From positions 1-58,029 of the forward strand of contig JASAON010001563.1 of assembly GCA_030849065.1 (NCBI GenBank): a DNA stretch of 58,029 nucleotides, given 5' to 3'. Under the pieces are notes generated by a model. That model was given only the letters and a program-made list of their open reading frames with translations, was not told the origin of the DNA and did no database searches. Source of the DNA: Jaenimonas drosophilae. Its lineage: Eukaryota > Euglenozoa > Kinetoplastea > Trypanosomatida > Trypanosomatidae. The translations under genes were made by a program, and so were the position numbers. This document shows, in pieces, positions 8,598 to 19,069 of the stretch (position 1 is the stretch's first letter; each line of letters begins with the position of its first letter).

Positions 8598-11500
8598 CTA
8601 CATGGCTCGGTAGAGCGCGACAGCTCGAGCAAATTCGTTGTAGCTCATCCGGCATCCCTTCGCCACGATGGACTTGAAGAGCCGCTGCAGCTCATGACTG
8701 CAGAGTGGGGCACCGAAGCTCTCGAGACTATTGAAATCCCGCTCAAAGTCGCGGAAGTTGATGGTCGGCTGCTCCTCCTTCTCCTCCTTGCGGGCCCAGA
8801 TGCGCTCCGGCTGTGGGGGCGTCTTGCGCTGGCCCTTCTCGCGGTAGTAGAGCCACAACGCCTCCACCTCCTCGGGGGTGTTGGCGTTAAGGAGCGCATC
8901 CGCCACAACGGCATCGGTGAGGCGCTTGCGCACGATGGAGGGCTTGCTAGGGGTCGAGGCCTCAGCCGCCGCACTGGATTCTGGCTCCACAGCAGCAGCA
9001 CCCTCCACCTCTGCATCAGCTTCCACGTTGTTGTTGGCGTTGGGGTCCACGTCTGTTGTGGACTCTGCAATTTCTTGCACATTTGTGGGCTCCGCCTCCG
9101 CCTCCGCCTGGGCGGCCTCCGCCACCGCGGCAGCAGCAGCTTGTTCGCGCTCCACCGCCGCCGCCTGCACATAATCGCGCTGTTTCCGTCGAGCGGCATG
9201 CCGCATACGTGGGGCCTGTGGCTTGTAGTGGTCCACCAGGAGCATCAAGTCCTTGCGCTCACTACGCACGGAAAAGTTCTCCGCCCCGCGCACAATTTCA
9301 ATAATGTCACGCGTATTCACGTTCGTGACGAGGTCGAAGAGGCGGCTGACAACGGGGAAGGTGGCCTCACGCTCCGCCTCCTCGCCGCGGTGGAGGGCCT
9401 CGTAGCTCACGAGCGGATTATCCCGCCACGTCGTCAGAACGAGCGGATCCACCTCGGCGAGGCACAAGGAGCGCACCAGAGGATCTGGAATGGCATCGGA
9501 TTGGCCAAAGAAGACCTGCCGCTGCGCAAAGGCCTGAAGAGGTCCGCTGCTCTCCACAACACCGCAATCCACCACATTCGGCGCGCTGCTGAGGCCCAAC
9601 TCCTTCCACTGCTTCAGGAGACGTCCACGGAAGCTGCCCTCCACGGCCAAGGAGGGATCCACATCACCAACAACGTTTTCGCGGAACTCCTTCCAGCTGA
9701 GCTCGCGCTCATCAAATGTCACCACCAAACCGCCCAGGATGCGCGATTCACGTGCACTGCACATCTCATTAGGGGTAAGGCTCACGGCTTGCATACGCTG
9801 GCGTTGATACGGGTAGCGGCCATTAACGACAAAAACATCCTCCGCGGCCAACTTGGAGACGGAGATGCCAACGCCCACATGCACAGATGCCGTCGTGGAG
9901 AGGCTCACCTTGTCGTGGAGCTGCTGCGCCGAGAGGCGGTGCTTCTCCATCACCTCACTGGCGCTGAAGAGCCGCGGCTTCTCTGCATCCGTGGCAGATT
10001 CCCACGTCTCACCAAAAGCGTGCGCAAAGCGCTTCTTGAAGGCGGCGGAGATGTCGGGGCTGTCGCGCAGTAAACCGGCGAGCCCCGTGCGGAGGGCGAA
10101 GAAGGCCTCCGTGAACCACAAACGATCCACCAAACGAGCGGAGCTCTCCTGCTCACACTCGCTAATGATGCGCACGCCGTGAGCCTTCAACACCTCGAGA
10201 AGGAGGTCGTGGGCGGCGGGGCACATGGAGAGATACGGCTGGAGGAAGAGAACGGCGGCGTTGCGGTAGAGGATGGGATCCTCATCCGCCTGCGGGGCAG
10301 ACTTCCACGACAGCGCCATTGGATCGAGTGGCTCACCATCATCCGCATCGATGCCACCCTCGCTGCCCGCGGGGTTCTCCTCCACCTTCTCGAGCAGCGA
10401 GGTCTCGGCCGGGGCCATTTGCTCCAGCACCGCCTCATCCACAAGCTCAGCCTCTTCCGCGTCAAGGGCATCCACATCGATGCCAGCACGCCGCGCCTCC
10501 TGGCGATCGCCCACCTCCGCGGAGAGGGTCTCCATCACACGAATCAAGCGCGACGTATCAAAGCGCGCGAGGTGCTCGAAGATGCCCGCGGTGACGCCAC
10601 GAGACGGCACATCGGGGTTCTTCAGCCACAACTCAAGCAGGCCACTATGCACCTCCTTGCGCTGGAGCAGCTCACCAAGAGGGTCCTCACTCATGTCGTA
10701 CTCAATGAAGTTGATGCGCTCGCTCATGGCCTGCAGTGGGCCCTCACTTGCATGGACGCCATTCTGAAGAGAATCTGGGATACTCAAGAGACCGTACTCA
10801 CGCCAGTGTTCGTAGAGCTGTGCGCGGATGCTACCAGGTAGGGCGTTGCTCGGCTCTCGGGCACCAACCACATTCTCGAGGAAGTCCGACCACGTGAGCT
10901 GCTCTTCTGGCCACGACACGACATACCAGTGAAGAAGGGCCTGTGGAGCCTCGAAGCTCTGCTTCAATGCGGGGAAGTAGCCGTTGACGACATGCAAGCC
11001 GTGCTCTTCCAGGTAGGCGATCTCCAAGTCGGGGCGGACGAGCACCCGCCGACGAGAGCCCTTCCACTGGGCGTAGAGTTGTTGTGGGGTGATGTCACCC
11101 AACAAGGAGAGTGCCTTGTAGGCGTTGACGACGCAATCGCCAAGAATTAATTCCTGCCACGTCGTCCCAAGGCCTTCCTCGACCATGGCCTGCTCCTCCT
11201 TGGTCAGGATGATGCTGGCTGGGTCGCGCACCGCATAGCCCGCCACTGCGGGGTAGAGATAGCGCACAAGACCGCGGCTACGGACGAGGTTGCCAGCCAC
11301 ATCGCCCTCATCGTCAATACGCAAATTGTGCTTGCTGAAGACGTGCTCCACACGACGAGCAAAGCGGCGGCACAGCGCGTGAGGCTTGATGAGCACGAAG
11401 GCGGTGTTGCGGACCTGCTGTGTGCGGTATTGCTCCTCCATTGTGTGAAGGACCTCCAACACCTCATCTGCGCCAGCTCCCTCCACCACATCGAAGACTC

Positions 11501-14500
11501 GACGAGCGTTGGACGGGGAGGAGGCGGATTCTGCCTCCTCCCCTGCCGTTTCCATAATGGGGTTTGTCAAGGCACGTCGAAGCACAAAAGGTGAGATCTC
11601 GTACTCCGGCCCAAGAGCCCGACGGCCAAGTGCATCCACGGAGACGCCTAGGCGCAGCCACAACTGCCGCTGCTGCATCGCCACGAGGGCATTGTCGGAG
11701 GCCTGAACAACTCCCAAGAAAGGGTGCGGGGCCTCGGCAAGACCCAAGCGCTGCCAGCTCTCCACGAGGGTGGCGTGGAAGCTACCCAGACGTGCCTGTT
11801 CCACGTAGGTGTCGCCCAACACGTTGTGGGTGAACTCCTCGTAGGTGAAGGCCGTCTCCGCCCACTTGACCAACAAGAAGTGCTTGCCATCACTGGGGGC
11901 GGAAAACTGCTCCTGGCAGTAGGGCACAAAACCGTTGATGATGTACAGGTCCTCTGTGGGCACCTTTCCCACGAAGAGGTCGCCGGCGAGGCGGACGATG
12001 GGGAAGCAGGTCTTCCACACGTCAAAGGTCTTCTTCGGGGTGAGGTTGAACTCTGCCGCCACCTCCACCGCCGTCAGCACCCGCGAGGGTTCCATCGGCT
12101 CACCAAAAGAATCCTCGAAGCGCTGCATGAGGGTGGCATCCCGACCAATGGTGTGGGCGGAGGTCTCCAGCATGCCGTAGCGGACGAGACGGGCGTAGTG
12201 CTTGACGAAGATGGCCATCTCGGTCGCCTCATGATCTGGAATGGCACCTGCCAACACCACCTCGACTTGGTGGCTGGCGAGGAACTCACGCAGCAGGGCA
12301 ATCATGGAAGCACCACGGCCCTTGACGGTGTAGGAAGGTGAGATGGAGAGGAGGGCGTGGCAGTAGCGGGGCTCTGCGGCAGCCTCGGAAGGCTGCGTGA
12401 GCCCGTCCTCGCCAATGATCACGGCGACGGGCTCTGCCGGGGCGTCGACGGGCTTCGACGCCGCACACGACTTCTTGTGGCCTGGCGCCTTTCCTTCCAA
12501 GGTGGAGGGGTAGGCCTCCGCCGTGCGCTTCGCCGACTTCAGCACGATCGCCGCCTGGACCTTGCGCTTGACCTCGGAGATGTCGCTGCCATCCTCGCGC
12601 AGGTAGAACATGGCGCTCGGGTTTACAATGACGGAGTGATCCGCAAAGAGTGCGAAGGCGTAGCTGTGCTGCAGCACCACGAGTGCACGTGCCAAGTCTG
12701 CGGTGGACTGTGGCAAGAAGTCGAAGATGGCCGTTGCGCTGCTCACGGGCTGACCCTTGAAGTGGGAAACAGGGTTCTGCAACAAGTGATGGAGGAAGTT
12801 CACATTGACCCCATTCTGCACGAGCAGGCGGCCAACGACATCCTCCTCGGGAAGCAGATTCAGCCACAAGCAGCGCTCCGCCATGGCCTCCACGGGTGAA
12901 GCCGAGGCATGAATGTAGTTCTCCACGCTATCCGGTGGGCCGTTGAGGCCGTAGTCGCTCCAGTGCTCGCAGAGATGGTGACGAATGGAACCAACCATCG
13001 CCACACTGGGATCTGCGTCGCCAACCACCATGCTCTGAAAGTCCTCCCAGCTGAGGAGGTCGGCATCCCAGCAAACGCTATACCACACCGCACGTGGCCC
13101 TGCGTAGAGCCGTGAGGCAAGGTAGGGGTAGAAGCCATTCACCACGTACATGCCCTCCACCTCCATATAGCCAATATAGAGGTTGGGTGAGAGGCACACC
13201 TTGTTCTCGCAGGCGTCCCACCAGCTGATGATGCGGGTCTCGCCGTAGCGCGCCACCGCCTCCGTAGCGTTCACAACCAAGAAGAGGCGGATGGCCGTCT
13301 CCCACTGCATCTCAAAGTGCTCGAAGAAGGTGGCGCGTTCAGCGTCGGTGATGGGGATTTCTGAGGCGTGGCGTTCACATGAGTTGCGGTAGAGTGTCGT
13401 AAAGGGTGAATCCAACAACCGCTTGGCCGACGCCGTCTCCATGGACACCTCACCCTCGTTGCGGATAGAGACCTTGTGTGCCTTGAGGAGTGCAGGAATC
13501 TGCTCACGCACAACCTCCTTCGTGGTGGACGGGTGCAGCCAGAGAAAGGCGTAGTTCAGCTTGGCGGTGCGGTGAATCTGGCGTGCCACAAGTCGCATCG
13601 CCTCACAGCAGGCGGAGGTTGACCTGTGGTAGGACATCTGCCGCAGCACACTCTTCTCCGCCTCCACGGTGGAGAGGGCGTGGCACTCACGATAGCCTAG
13701 AGAGTAGTAGGCCATGATGTTAAGTGGCACACCCTCCATCAAGAGACGCTGCGTCATTGGGTCCTCGCCGACGCGCTGCTCCAACTGCACAGAGCGCTTC
13801 TGGAGCCACGAGGCGCGATCAGCCAGGCCCTCCAGCGGACCGCTCGATACGCTCACACTACTCTGCGAACGGAAGCAGGGCCGCTCTGGGAGGCCCAACT
13901 CCCTCCACTCCTCCGAGATGGTGCGCTGCAAGCTGCCAGCGGTAGACTTGCTCACATCCTCATTGCCAACAATGATGCCGCAGAAGTCCTCCCAGCTCCA
14001 CTTGCTCTCCTTCCACTCCACCTCGAAGTAGTGGACGCGGCACTTGGCAGGGTTGTAGCCCTCCTCCACGTAGGGGAAGAAGCCGTTCACAACATAGGTG
14101 TGCTGCTCACGCAGATAGGCGACGTGGACGTGGCGGACGAGCTTGATGGGGTTGGAGTCGTCGAACTTCTTCATGAGCTCCGTCGGGCTGAGGTTGAGCT
14201 TGGCGCACGCATCAACAGCACCGAGGAAAACTTCAGAGACATCTGATGGGTAGCTCTTGAAGTGGGAGAAGAAGGCCTCTGTGGCACTAGTGGGCAGCGC
14301 CTCGGCAAGCGCATCGCCGGAGAGGCTGGCATAGCGGCGCAGCTCCGTCATGGTACGGGTCTCCATCACACGATCATGCGCAGCACGGGAGTAGTAGTCC
14401 CCATGCGATTTGACGCTCACGCGGGCACGCTTCAACACATCCAGCACCAAGGCGATGGCGCGCTCGGTGCAGGCACGTGGCTGCAGCAGCACCACCGCGC

Positions 14501-16520
14501 TATTCACCGCCGCCTCACGGTAGGCGCTCATGCTCTGCTGCTCCACCTCCCTGGCAAGGCCAATCATCTCTGATGTATCCATGTTCTCCACCACATCAAA
14601 GGCGTTCTTCGGCACGACATCCTCCACACACACAAGAGGGTTGCTGGCCCAGCGCAACAACACCGCGGAGGACACACCAAAGTTCAGCATCTGATAAGCC
14701 AACACATCGTGCTCAATGGGGATGCCAAGCCAGAGATGGCGCTCCACAAGGGCCTCAAGCGGACTGGCTGAGGCGTGGATGGCGTTGTACGTCGTGTTGG
14801 GCTCCGCAGCGAGGCCGAGCTCCGACCACTTGCGGAGGATGGTTCCTCGCAGGCTCGTTTCTGGGGCCGTGGCAGGGTTTGTGGAACCCACAACGAGAGC
14901 GCGGAAGTTGGTCCAGCTGCACTTCTGCTCAGGCCAAGACACCACAAAGCAGCGCACCTTGGCCTTGCGCGCAAGGAACATCTCCCGTAGAAGCGGGTAG
15001 AAGCCATTGACAATGAAGGCATCACCGTGGTGGGAAGAGCGATGGCGGCACACGTAGGCTCCACTGGTCAGCTTCACCTTCGTCGTCTCCTTCTCCCAGA
15101 GGGTGTAGAGCTCCAGTGGGCTCAGCTCACCAAGCATGGTGAGGGCGGCGGCGGCATTCCAAACACGTCCGCCAAGCAGGGCATCAGCCCAGCTCATTCC
15201 GCATACATCCTTGAAGAGGGATTGAGCCTCCTCACTCACGACGATATCACGCGGGTCCACATCCAACGCATGTCGGGCAATGACGCCGTAGTGGCGATCA
15301 ATGATGTTTTTGCTTTGGATCTGCTTCGCCTCCACATCCTCCACGCGGTCTACCGAAAGTCCCTCAATCTGCTGCGCCAGCATCTCGCTCACCAAAGAGC
15401 ACACCTCTTCGGTGCAGGCGTGAGGCTTGACGAAGAGGAATGCCGTGTTGCGAATGTTGGCAACCTCTTCCTCGCATCCAGCGGTGAGGTCCACAACCTC
15501 CTCACCAGCTCGAATGTCGTCAACGAAAAAGGCATTGGTGTGGGTCTCCGTATCTTGCTTCAGCATCAAGTACACGTCAGCCAGCCGCCGCACCGCCTCT
15601 GAGCTCTGCAGGTTGCTCAAAAGGCCAAAGATGGAACGGATGGCACCGGCCTCAATGAGGACCGGATTGCTCAGCACACGCTGAAGAAAGCTGTAGGGAA
15701 TACCTTCCTGGAGAAGATGTCGGCCGTAGACGTCTTCGTGCACGCTCTGGTCGGCCCACAAGCACCGCTGCGCGAGAGCCTCCAGTGGTCCGCTTGATAC
15801 GTCCAGGCCGTTCAAGCCAATGCTAAGTGGGCGGGCAAGTCCGAGCTTCTCCGGGTTGGTGAAGAGCTCGTGGCGGAGCGTGCCGGGGGTGGTGTGTGGA
15901 GGGTCCACCTGGCCGATGACGCGGTTGAGAAAATCAGCCCACGTCAGTGTTGATTCGGGCCAAACAAGGCTCATCCAACAGCAACGTGCGCCATCCTCGA
16001 GGCACTTCTCCACAATAAGTGGGTAGAAGCCATTTAGGACGTAGTAGCGCTCCTCACCCAACGGCTGGACGTAGAGCCCGCGTTGGAGGAGGAGTGGCTG
16101 GTGTGTGGCCATGCCGAGGCTATCTGGGGGTTGAAAGCGGCTGTGGGCCCACCACATCTCGCTGAGCTCCATCGGGGTCAAGTTGCCCAGAGTCACCATC
16201 GCATCCTTGGCGCTGAGAAGACGGCCCTCCTCCACCACAGTATCCCACAGTTCGTGGTACACCTGGTAGAAGGCGGACTTTACCTCCTCATTGTTGCGGA
16301 TGAGCTTTGAGAGGTCCTCTGACGGGGCATTGGCGTAATAGTGCACAGCTTCATAGTGCTGTGGTATCAGATTGCGTGCGTTGAGCTCCTCGCTACTCAC
16401 GGGTACCATCTCATCAATGTGGATGCCATACCTGTGGAGATATCCGGTGATGTAGGTGAGGAAGGCATCGGTGCTGGCTTCGGGCTTGATGAGCAGAAAG
16501 GCTGTATTCATGGCAGCCAT
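8598..16520 (-). CDS. Giant seven-module NDK-like protein, probable flagellar/cytoskeletal
   Basis: This 2640-residue protein is a string of seven divergent nucleoside diphosphate kinase folds: about 4-255, 358-600, 672-908, 988-1222, 1385-1623, 1705-1942 and 2087-2340. Each begins with a strand like NTAFLLIKP, has an insertion of about 90 residues ending at VVNGFYP, then the W...(W/F)xDF..VVG.xxP strand, GSxRxxL and a terminal HASxSPLEAxxER helix. Normal NDKs are about 150 residues. Active-site residues are mixed: the nucleotide-contacting Lys is present in modules 1, 2 and 6, and the phosphate-accepting His in modules 2 (H582), 4 (H1204) and 6 (H1923). Only modules 2 and 6 keep Lys, Arg and His together. 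A Glu/Ala-rich linker at about 2450-2530 leads to a C-terminal helical, EF-hand-like pair without calcium ligands. NDK-like modules are common in axonemal proteins, so a flagellar scaffold or nucleotide sensor is inferred, not shown. Confidence 0.82.
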   Translation of the reverse strand: MAAMNTAFLLIKPEASTDAFLTYITGYLHRYGIHIDEMVPVSSEELNARNLIPQHYEAVHYYANAPSEDLSKLIRNNEEVKSAFYQVYHELWDTVVEEGRLLSAKDAMVTLGNLTPMELSEMWWAHSRFQPPDSLGMATHQPLLLQRGLYVQPLGEERYYVLNGFYPLIVEKCLEDGARCCWMSLVWPESTLTWADFLNRVIGQVDPPHTTPGTLRHELFTNPEKLGLARPLSIGLNGLDVSSGPLEALAQRCLWADQSVHEDVYGRHLLQEGIPYSFLQRVLSNPVLIEAGAIRSIFGLLSNLQSSEAVRRLADVYLMLKQDTETHTNAFFVDDIRAGEEVVDLTAGCEEEVANIRNTAFLFVKPHACTEEVCSLVSEMLAQQIEGLSVDRVEDVEAKQIQSKNIIDRHYGVIARHALDVDPRDIVVSEEAQSLFKDVCGMSWADALLGGRVWNAAAALTMLGELSPLELYTLWEKETTKVKLTSGAYVCRHRSSHHGDAFIVNGFYPLLREMFLARKAKVRCFVVSWPEQKCSWTNFRALVVGSTNPATAPETSLRGTILRKWSELGLAAEPNTTYNAIHASASPLEALVERHLWLGIPIEHDVLAYQMLNFGVSSAVLLRWASNPLVCVEDVVPKNAFDVVENMDTSEMIGLAREVEQQSMSAYREAAVNSAVVLLQPRACTERAIALVLDVLKRARVSVKSHGDYYSRAAHDRVMETRTMTELRRYASLSGDALAEALPTSATEAFFSHFKSYPSDVSEVFLGAVDACAKLNLSPTELMKKFDDSNPIKLVRHVHVAYLREQHTYVVNGFFPYVEEGYNPAKCRVHYFEVEWKESKWSWEDFCGIIVGNEDVSKSTAGSLQRTISEEWRELGLPERPCFRSQSSVSVSSGPLEGLADRASWLQKRSVQLEQRVGEDPMTQRLLMEGVPLNIMAYYSLGYRECHALSTVEAEKSVLRQMSYHRSTSACCEAMRLVARQIHRTAKLNYAFLWLHPSTTKEVVREQIPALLKAHKVSIRNEGEVSMETASAKRLLDSPFTTLYRNSCERHASEIPITDAERATFFEHFEMQWETAIRLFLVVNATEAVARYGETRIISWWDACENKVCLSPNLYIGYMEVEGMYVVNGFYPYLASRLYAGPRAVWYSVCWDADLLSWEDFQSMVVGDADPSVAMVGSIRHHLCEHWSDYGLNGPPDSVENYIHASASPVEAMAERCLWLNLLPEEDVVGRLLVQNGVNVNFLHHLLQNPVSHFKGQPVSSATAIFDFLPQSTADLARALVVLQHSYAFALFADHSVIVNPSAMFYLREDGSDISEVKRKVQAAIVLKSAKRTAEAYPSTLEGKAPGHKKSCAASKPVDAPAEPVAVIIGEDGLTQPSEAAAEPRYCHALLSISPSYTVKGRGASMIALLREFLASHQVEVVLAGAIPDHEATEMAIFVKHYARLVRYGMLETSAHTIGRDATLMQRFEDSFGEPMEPSRVLTAVEVAAEFNLTPKKTFDVWKTCFPIVRLAGDLFVGKVPTEDLYIINGFVPYCQEQFSAPSDGKHFLLVKWAETAFTYEEFTHNVLGDTYVEQARLGSFHATLVESWQRLGLAEAPHPFLGVVQASDNALVAMQQRQLWLRLGVSVDALGRRALGPEYEISPFVLRRALTNPIMETAGEEAESASSPSNARRVFDVVEGAGADEVLEVLHTMEEQYRTQQVRNTAFVLIKPHALCRRFARRVEHVFSKHNLRIDDEGDVAGNLVRSRGLVRYLYPAVAGYAVRDPASIILTKEEQAMVEEGLGTTWQELILGDCVVNAYKALSLLGDITPQQLYAQWKGSRRRVLVRPDLEIAYLEEHGLHVVNGYFPALKQSFEAPQALLHWYVVSWPEEQLTWSDFLENVVGAREPSNALPGSIRAQLYEHWREYGLLSIPDSLQNGVHASEGPLQAMSERINFIEYDMSEDPLGELLQRKEVHSGLLELWLKNPDVPSRGVTAGIFEHLARFDTSRLIRVMETLSAEVGDRQEARRAGIDVDALDAEEAELVDEAVLEQMAPAETSLLEKVEENPAGSEGGIDADDGEPLDPMALSWKSAPQADEDPILYRNAAVLFLQPYLSMCPAAHDLLLEVLKAHGVRIISECEQESSARLVDRLWFTEAFFALRTGLAGLLRDSPDISAAFKKRFAHAFGETWESATDAEKPRLFSASEVMEKHRLSAQQLHDKVSLSTTASVHVGVGISVSKLAAEDVFVVNGRYPYQRQRMQAVSLTPNEMCSARESRILGGLVVTFDERELSWKEFRENVVGDVDPSLAVEGSFRGRLLKQWKELGLSSAPNVVDCGVVESSGPLQAFAQRQVFFGQSDAIPDPLVRSLCLAEVDPLVLTTWRDNPLVSYEALHRGEEAEREATFPVVSRLFDLVTNVNTRDIIEIVRGAENFSVRSERKDLMLLVDHYKPQAPRMRHAARRKQRDYVQAAAVEREQAAAAAVAEAAQAEAEAEPTNVQEIAESTTDVDPNANNNVEADAEVEGAAAVEPESSAAAEASTPSKPSIVRKRLTDAVVADALLNANTPEEVEALWLYYREKGQRKTPPQPERIWARKEEKEEQPTINFRDFERDFNSLESFGAPLCSHELQRLFKSIVAKGCRMSYNEFARAVALYRAM

Positions 16521-16867
16521 GGCTGTGGTACTAGCACAGACGAATCAGCTACTCGCGGTAGATGTGTAGGGCAGCCACAATGTCCTTGGGCTGCTGAGAG
16601 TGGGTGTGTGAGTGAGTAGATGCAAATCTACGGTCCTCACACGCAACCTATTCTAGGATCAACGTCCACAAACTAGAACAAGAGGCAACAAGAGGAGTAG
16701 GACGATGTTGTAAGTGATGCAGAGTGTCAACGTATTGCGTTGGTAGGAAGAAGGGGGGGGGAAATGTGGTTTCTGTACAAGAAAAGGAAAAACACGTGTT
16801 GGTGAGTGAAGAATGTAGTTGAGTGATCTAGAATGTAGCGTTGATGATGGTATGTGCATCTACATAC
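16521..16867. other. Intergenic region with splice tract and G-run
   Basis: The gap holds a run of nine G at 16753-16761 within a purine tract that continues to about 16795; on the minus strand this is a long C/T tract upstream of the giant NDK-like gene's left neighbour side and downstream of the KKT14-like gene's stop is at its right end. No coding frame or RNA was recognised. Confidence 0.4.
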
Positions 16868-19069
16868 TCATGCTTGGCAGTAGAAGGAAGCTGCTGTATC
16901 GAAGCTTGTTCGCAGTGCTGCCAAATCATTCGGCAGCAAGCGGATGAGGGCGTTGACCTGAACGAGGTAGTGTGAGACTTGTGTGGGCTCACCCGTCATG
17001 TGCACGAGGCGCTGAAGAAGAACATGTTGCTCCGAGTTGAGCTCGTGAGATTGGCGGTGCTCCAGAAAGCACTGAAGAATAGCAGCGATGTCGGAGCCAC
17101 AGGTGAGTAGACTAGGCTCCTGCTCATCGTGGGTGTTGTAGGGGATGCTTCGTCCAGCTTGGCGGTCAGCGAACATGCTGAAGTCCACCATGCGCTCCCA
17201 GTGTACTGGAAACAGCTTCGGTCCTACATCAATGAAGGCATCCATTTGCTCAACACTCTGACCCCTTGGGGTACGTGGGAAAGCAAGAAGCAGTTCACCC
17301 AGCGATGGCAAGTTACCATGAACGACACGACGAGCGACCATGTCGGATAGCATTCGAAGAACACAGCGCAGGGCTGTGGCATAGGCCGGTGAGCTCAGCG
17401 GAACCCCACTGAGCGGCACCGCCCTCCACCCACGGGGAAGCTCCACCATCGTCACCCCTCCGTCTGTGAATTCGTGCGTTTCCACACGTACGTCAGACGC
17501 ACAGAGAGAGATGCCCACGGCTGCCCTCAATCCTTCGTGCAACTTCATTGCATAGGCAGGACTCCGCCAGCGGTACACCAGCACACGTGCGGCGGCATCA
17601 TCTTCACTGTCTAGTGAACCTGCACCGACTGCGTATGTTGCTGAAGGCCCCTCTTTCGGAACACCATTTGCGTCCACCTCATCTGTGGCCGGCGAGCTTT
17701 CCGGACCAGCCTCTTGCACAGACGGGCCCTCGGACGAAGAGGCACTCACGTTGACCAGTGCCTCCGAGGCAAAGAACGAGGAGGTGGCGGCACTGGGGCG
17801 TGAGGCGGCCACCTCCTCTGCGGTGGGTGGATGCTCCACCTCTACCCCCACAAACACACTCGCCACCGCGTAGAAGGTGGTGAGGCGGAAGTGGCGTTGG
17901 CCAAAAGTGTACGTCCGGCCGCTACGGAGGATCGGGGCAGGGTCCACCGACGACTCCGCCGCACTCCCCTGAGGCAGGCAGGGAAGGAGAGCTCTTAGGT
18001 TCGTCTCCACGTCCGAGCACACCAAACGTGCGGAGATGGACGTAGCCTCTACTCCATAGACGTGGCTGCGAATAGGCTCCGAGTACTTCAGCGTCGTCGT
18101 TGGCCGAGGCTGCTGTGTGAGACGGAAGAGCTGCCGTGTTGTACGCTCCAGCGGAAGTGCTGAAGGACGTACAAAGAACGTTCCACATGCCTCCTCTGTC
18201 GGGGCTGAACACAAGGGTGGTGGGGTGGGCGTTCTTGCGCGTGGAGGACGTGGAGGTAGTGATGCATCTCTCGCGGTCAATCCAATCTTCACCCCACCAT
18301 CCTTCTCCTGCCCACACGGAGGTTGCGACGTGGATCGCTGACGCTTGCGCAAATCCTCCACCTTCTTCGCGGCCATCACGCGCACGCAGCAGCATTGGTT
18401 CTCCTTGTCGTCTTCGTCAGGCAACACCGCCACGAGACCAGGTTGGCTATCTCGGTAAATGGAGTAGGGCTCCGACAAACGCACCGCACCCACCACAGGC
18501 ACGGATGGGCCATCGCAACGGCCCATACTTCGGCTGTCGGCACGCACCAACGGCATCGATACAGAACGCGTTATAGAGCGAACAACGCCGCCTTCCGTCG
18601 GTACTTGAGAGGCATCCTGCACCTGCAGACGTGAAGGACGCCATCGGCAGGCGCCACCAGTGGCTGCTGCGATGGACGTCTCGCTGTCCTTCACCAGCAA
18701 CTCCGCACTCAGACGTACCCCAGAGCGACGTCCCTTGGCTGCCCCATCACGCTCCACCCGGCGGCACTCCTGCTGGACCGAGATGTCCTGCATTTGGTAG
18801 AGCACACAGAGCTCACGGCCAAGGCGGTCGTAGATGGGATATTTGGAGGAGAACACAACGTTGGGGTGGCGAGAGGTGAGGGCACAGCGTCGACGCTCGT
18901 ACTGCCGCGACTCCTCATCCAGACGGGTGGAGATCGTGGTCGTGCCGGGACCCGCAACGTCCCTCTCTTCCTCATCCACCTCCCGAAGATACTCGGCAAC
19001 GGTGAGACGCTTAATGTGTGTCCGATCGTAGCCACGAACCGCCGTGAAGGGAGAGTACATCTCCGGCAT
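16868..19069 (-). CDS. KKT14: KKT14-like Bub1/BubR1-type kinetochore pseudokinase
   Basis: The 733-residue protein has an unstructured N-terminal half and a degenerate C-terminal kinase domain (about 380-730) that follows Bub1 order: a glycine-poor start (YTFGQRHFRLTTFYAVASVF), a strand without the usual Lys (RVLVYRW), VVHGNLPSLGELLL at 582-595 where the catalytic loop HGD has become HGN, and AFIDVGPKLFP at 611-621 matching the Bub1 IDLG segment. The N-terminal half has a KEN box at 222-224 and, just before it, YSIYRD at 202-207, close to the ABBA consensus. KEN plus ABBA plus Bub1-like kinase is the signature of Mad3/BubR1, and in kinetoplastids of KKT14, which acts at the kinetochore. The T. 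brucei protein is of similar size. Loss of the Lys and the catalytic Asp implies no phosphotransfer. Identification is by motif and order only. Confidence 0.6.
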   Translation of the reverse strand: MPEMYSPFTAVRGYDRTHIKRLTVAEYLREVDEEERDVAGPGTTTISTRLDEESRQYERRRCALTSRHPNVVFSSKYPIYDRLGRELCVLYQMQDISVQQECRRVERDGAAKGRRSGVRLSAELLVKDSETSIAAATGGACRWRPSRLQVQDASQVPTEGGVVRSITRSVSMPLVRADSRSMGRCDGPSVPVVGAVRLSEPYSIYRDSQPGLVAVLPDEDDKENQCCCVRVMAAKKVEDLRKRQRSTSQPPCGQEKDGGVKIGLTARDASLPPRPPRARTPTPPPLCSAPTEEACGTFFVRPSALPLERTTRQLFRLTQQPRPTTTLKYSEPIRSHVYGVEATSISARLVCSDVETNLRALLPCLPQGSAAESSVDPAPILRSGRTYTFGQRHFRLTTFYAVASVFVGVEVEHPPTAEEVAASRPSAATSSFFASEALVNVSASSSEGPSVQEAGPESSPATDEVDANGVPKEGPSATYAVGAGSLDSEDDAAARVLVYRWRSPAYAMKLHEGLRAAVGISLCASDVRVETHEFTDGGVTMVELPRGWRAVPLSGVPLSSPAYATALRCVLRMLSDMVARRVVHGNLPSLGELLLAFPRTPRGQSVEQMDAFIDVGPKLFPVHWERMVDFSMFADRQAGRSIPYNTHDEQEPSLLTCGSDIAAILQCFLEHRQSHELNSEQHVLLQRLVHMTGEPTQVSHYLVQVNALIRLLPNDLAALRTSFDTAASFYCQA

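Noticed and set aside
8496..10073. 525-codon plus-strand open frame opposite the NDK-array gene
   Set aside because: It is antisense to a clearly coding gene with strong repeat homology, has low-complexity Leu/His/Arg-rich content, and runs against the direction of every other gene.
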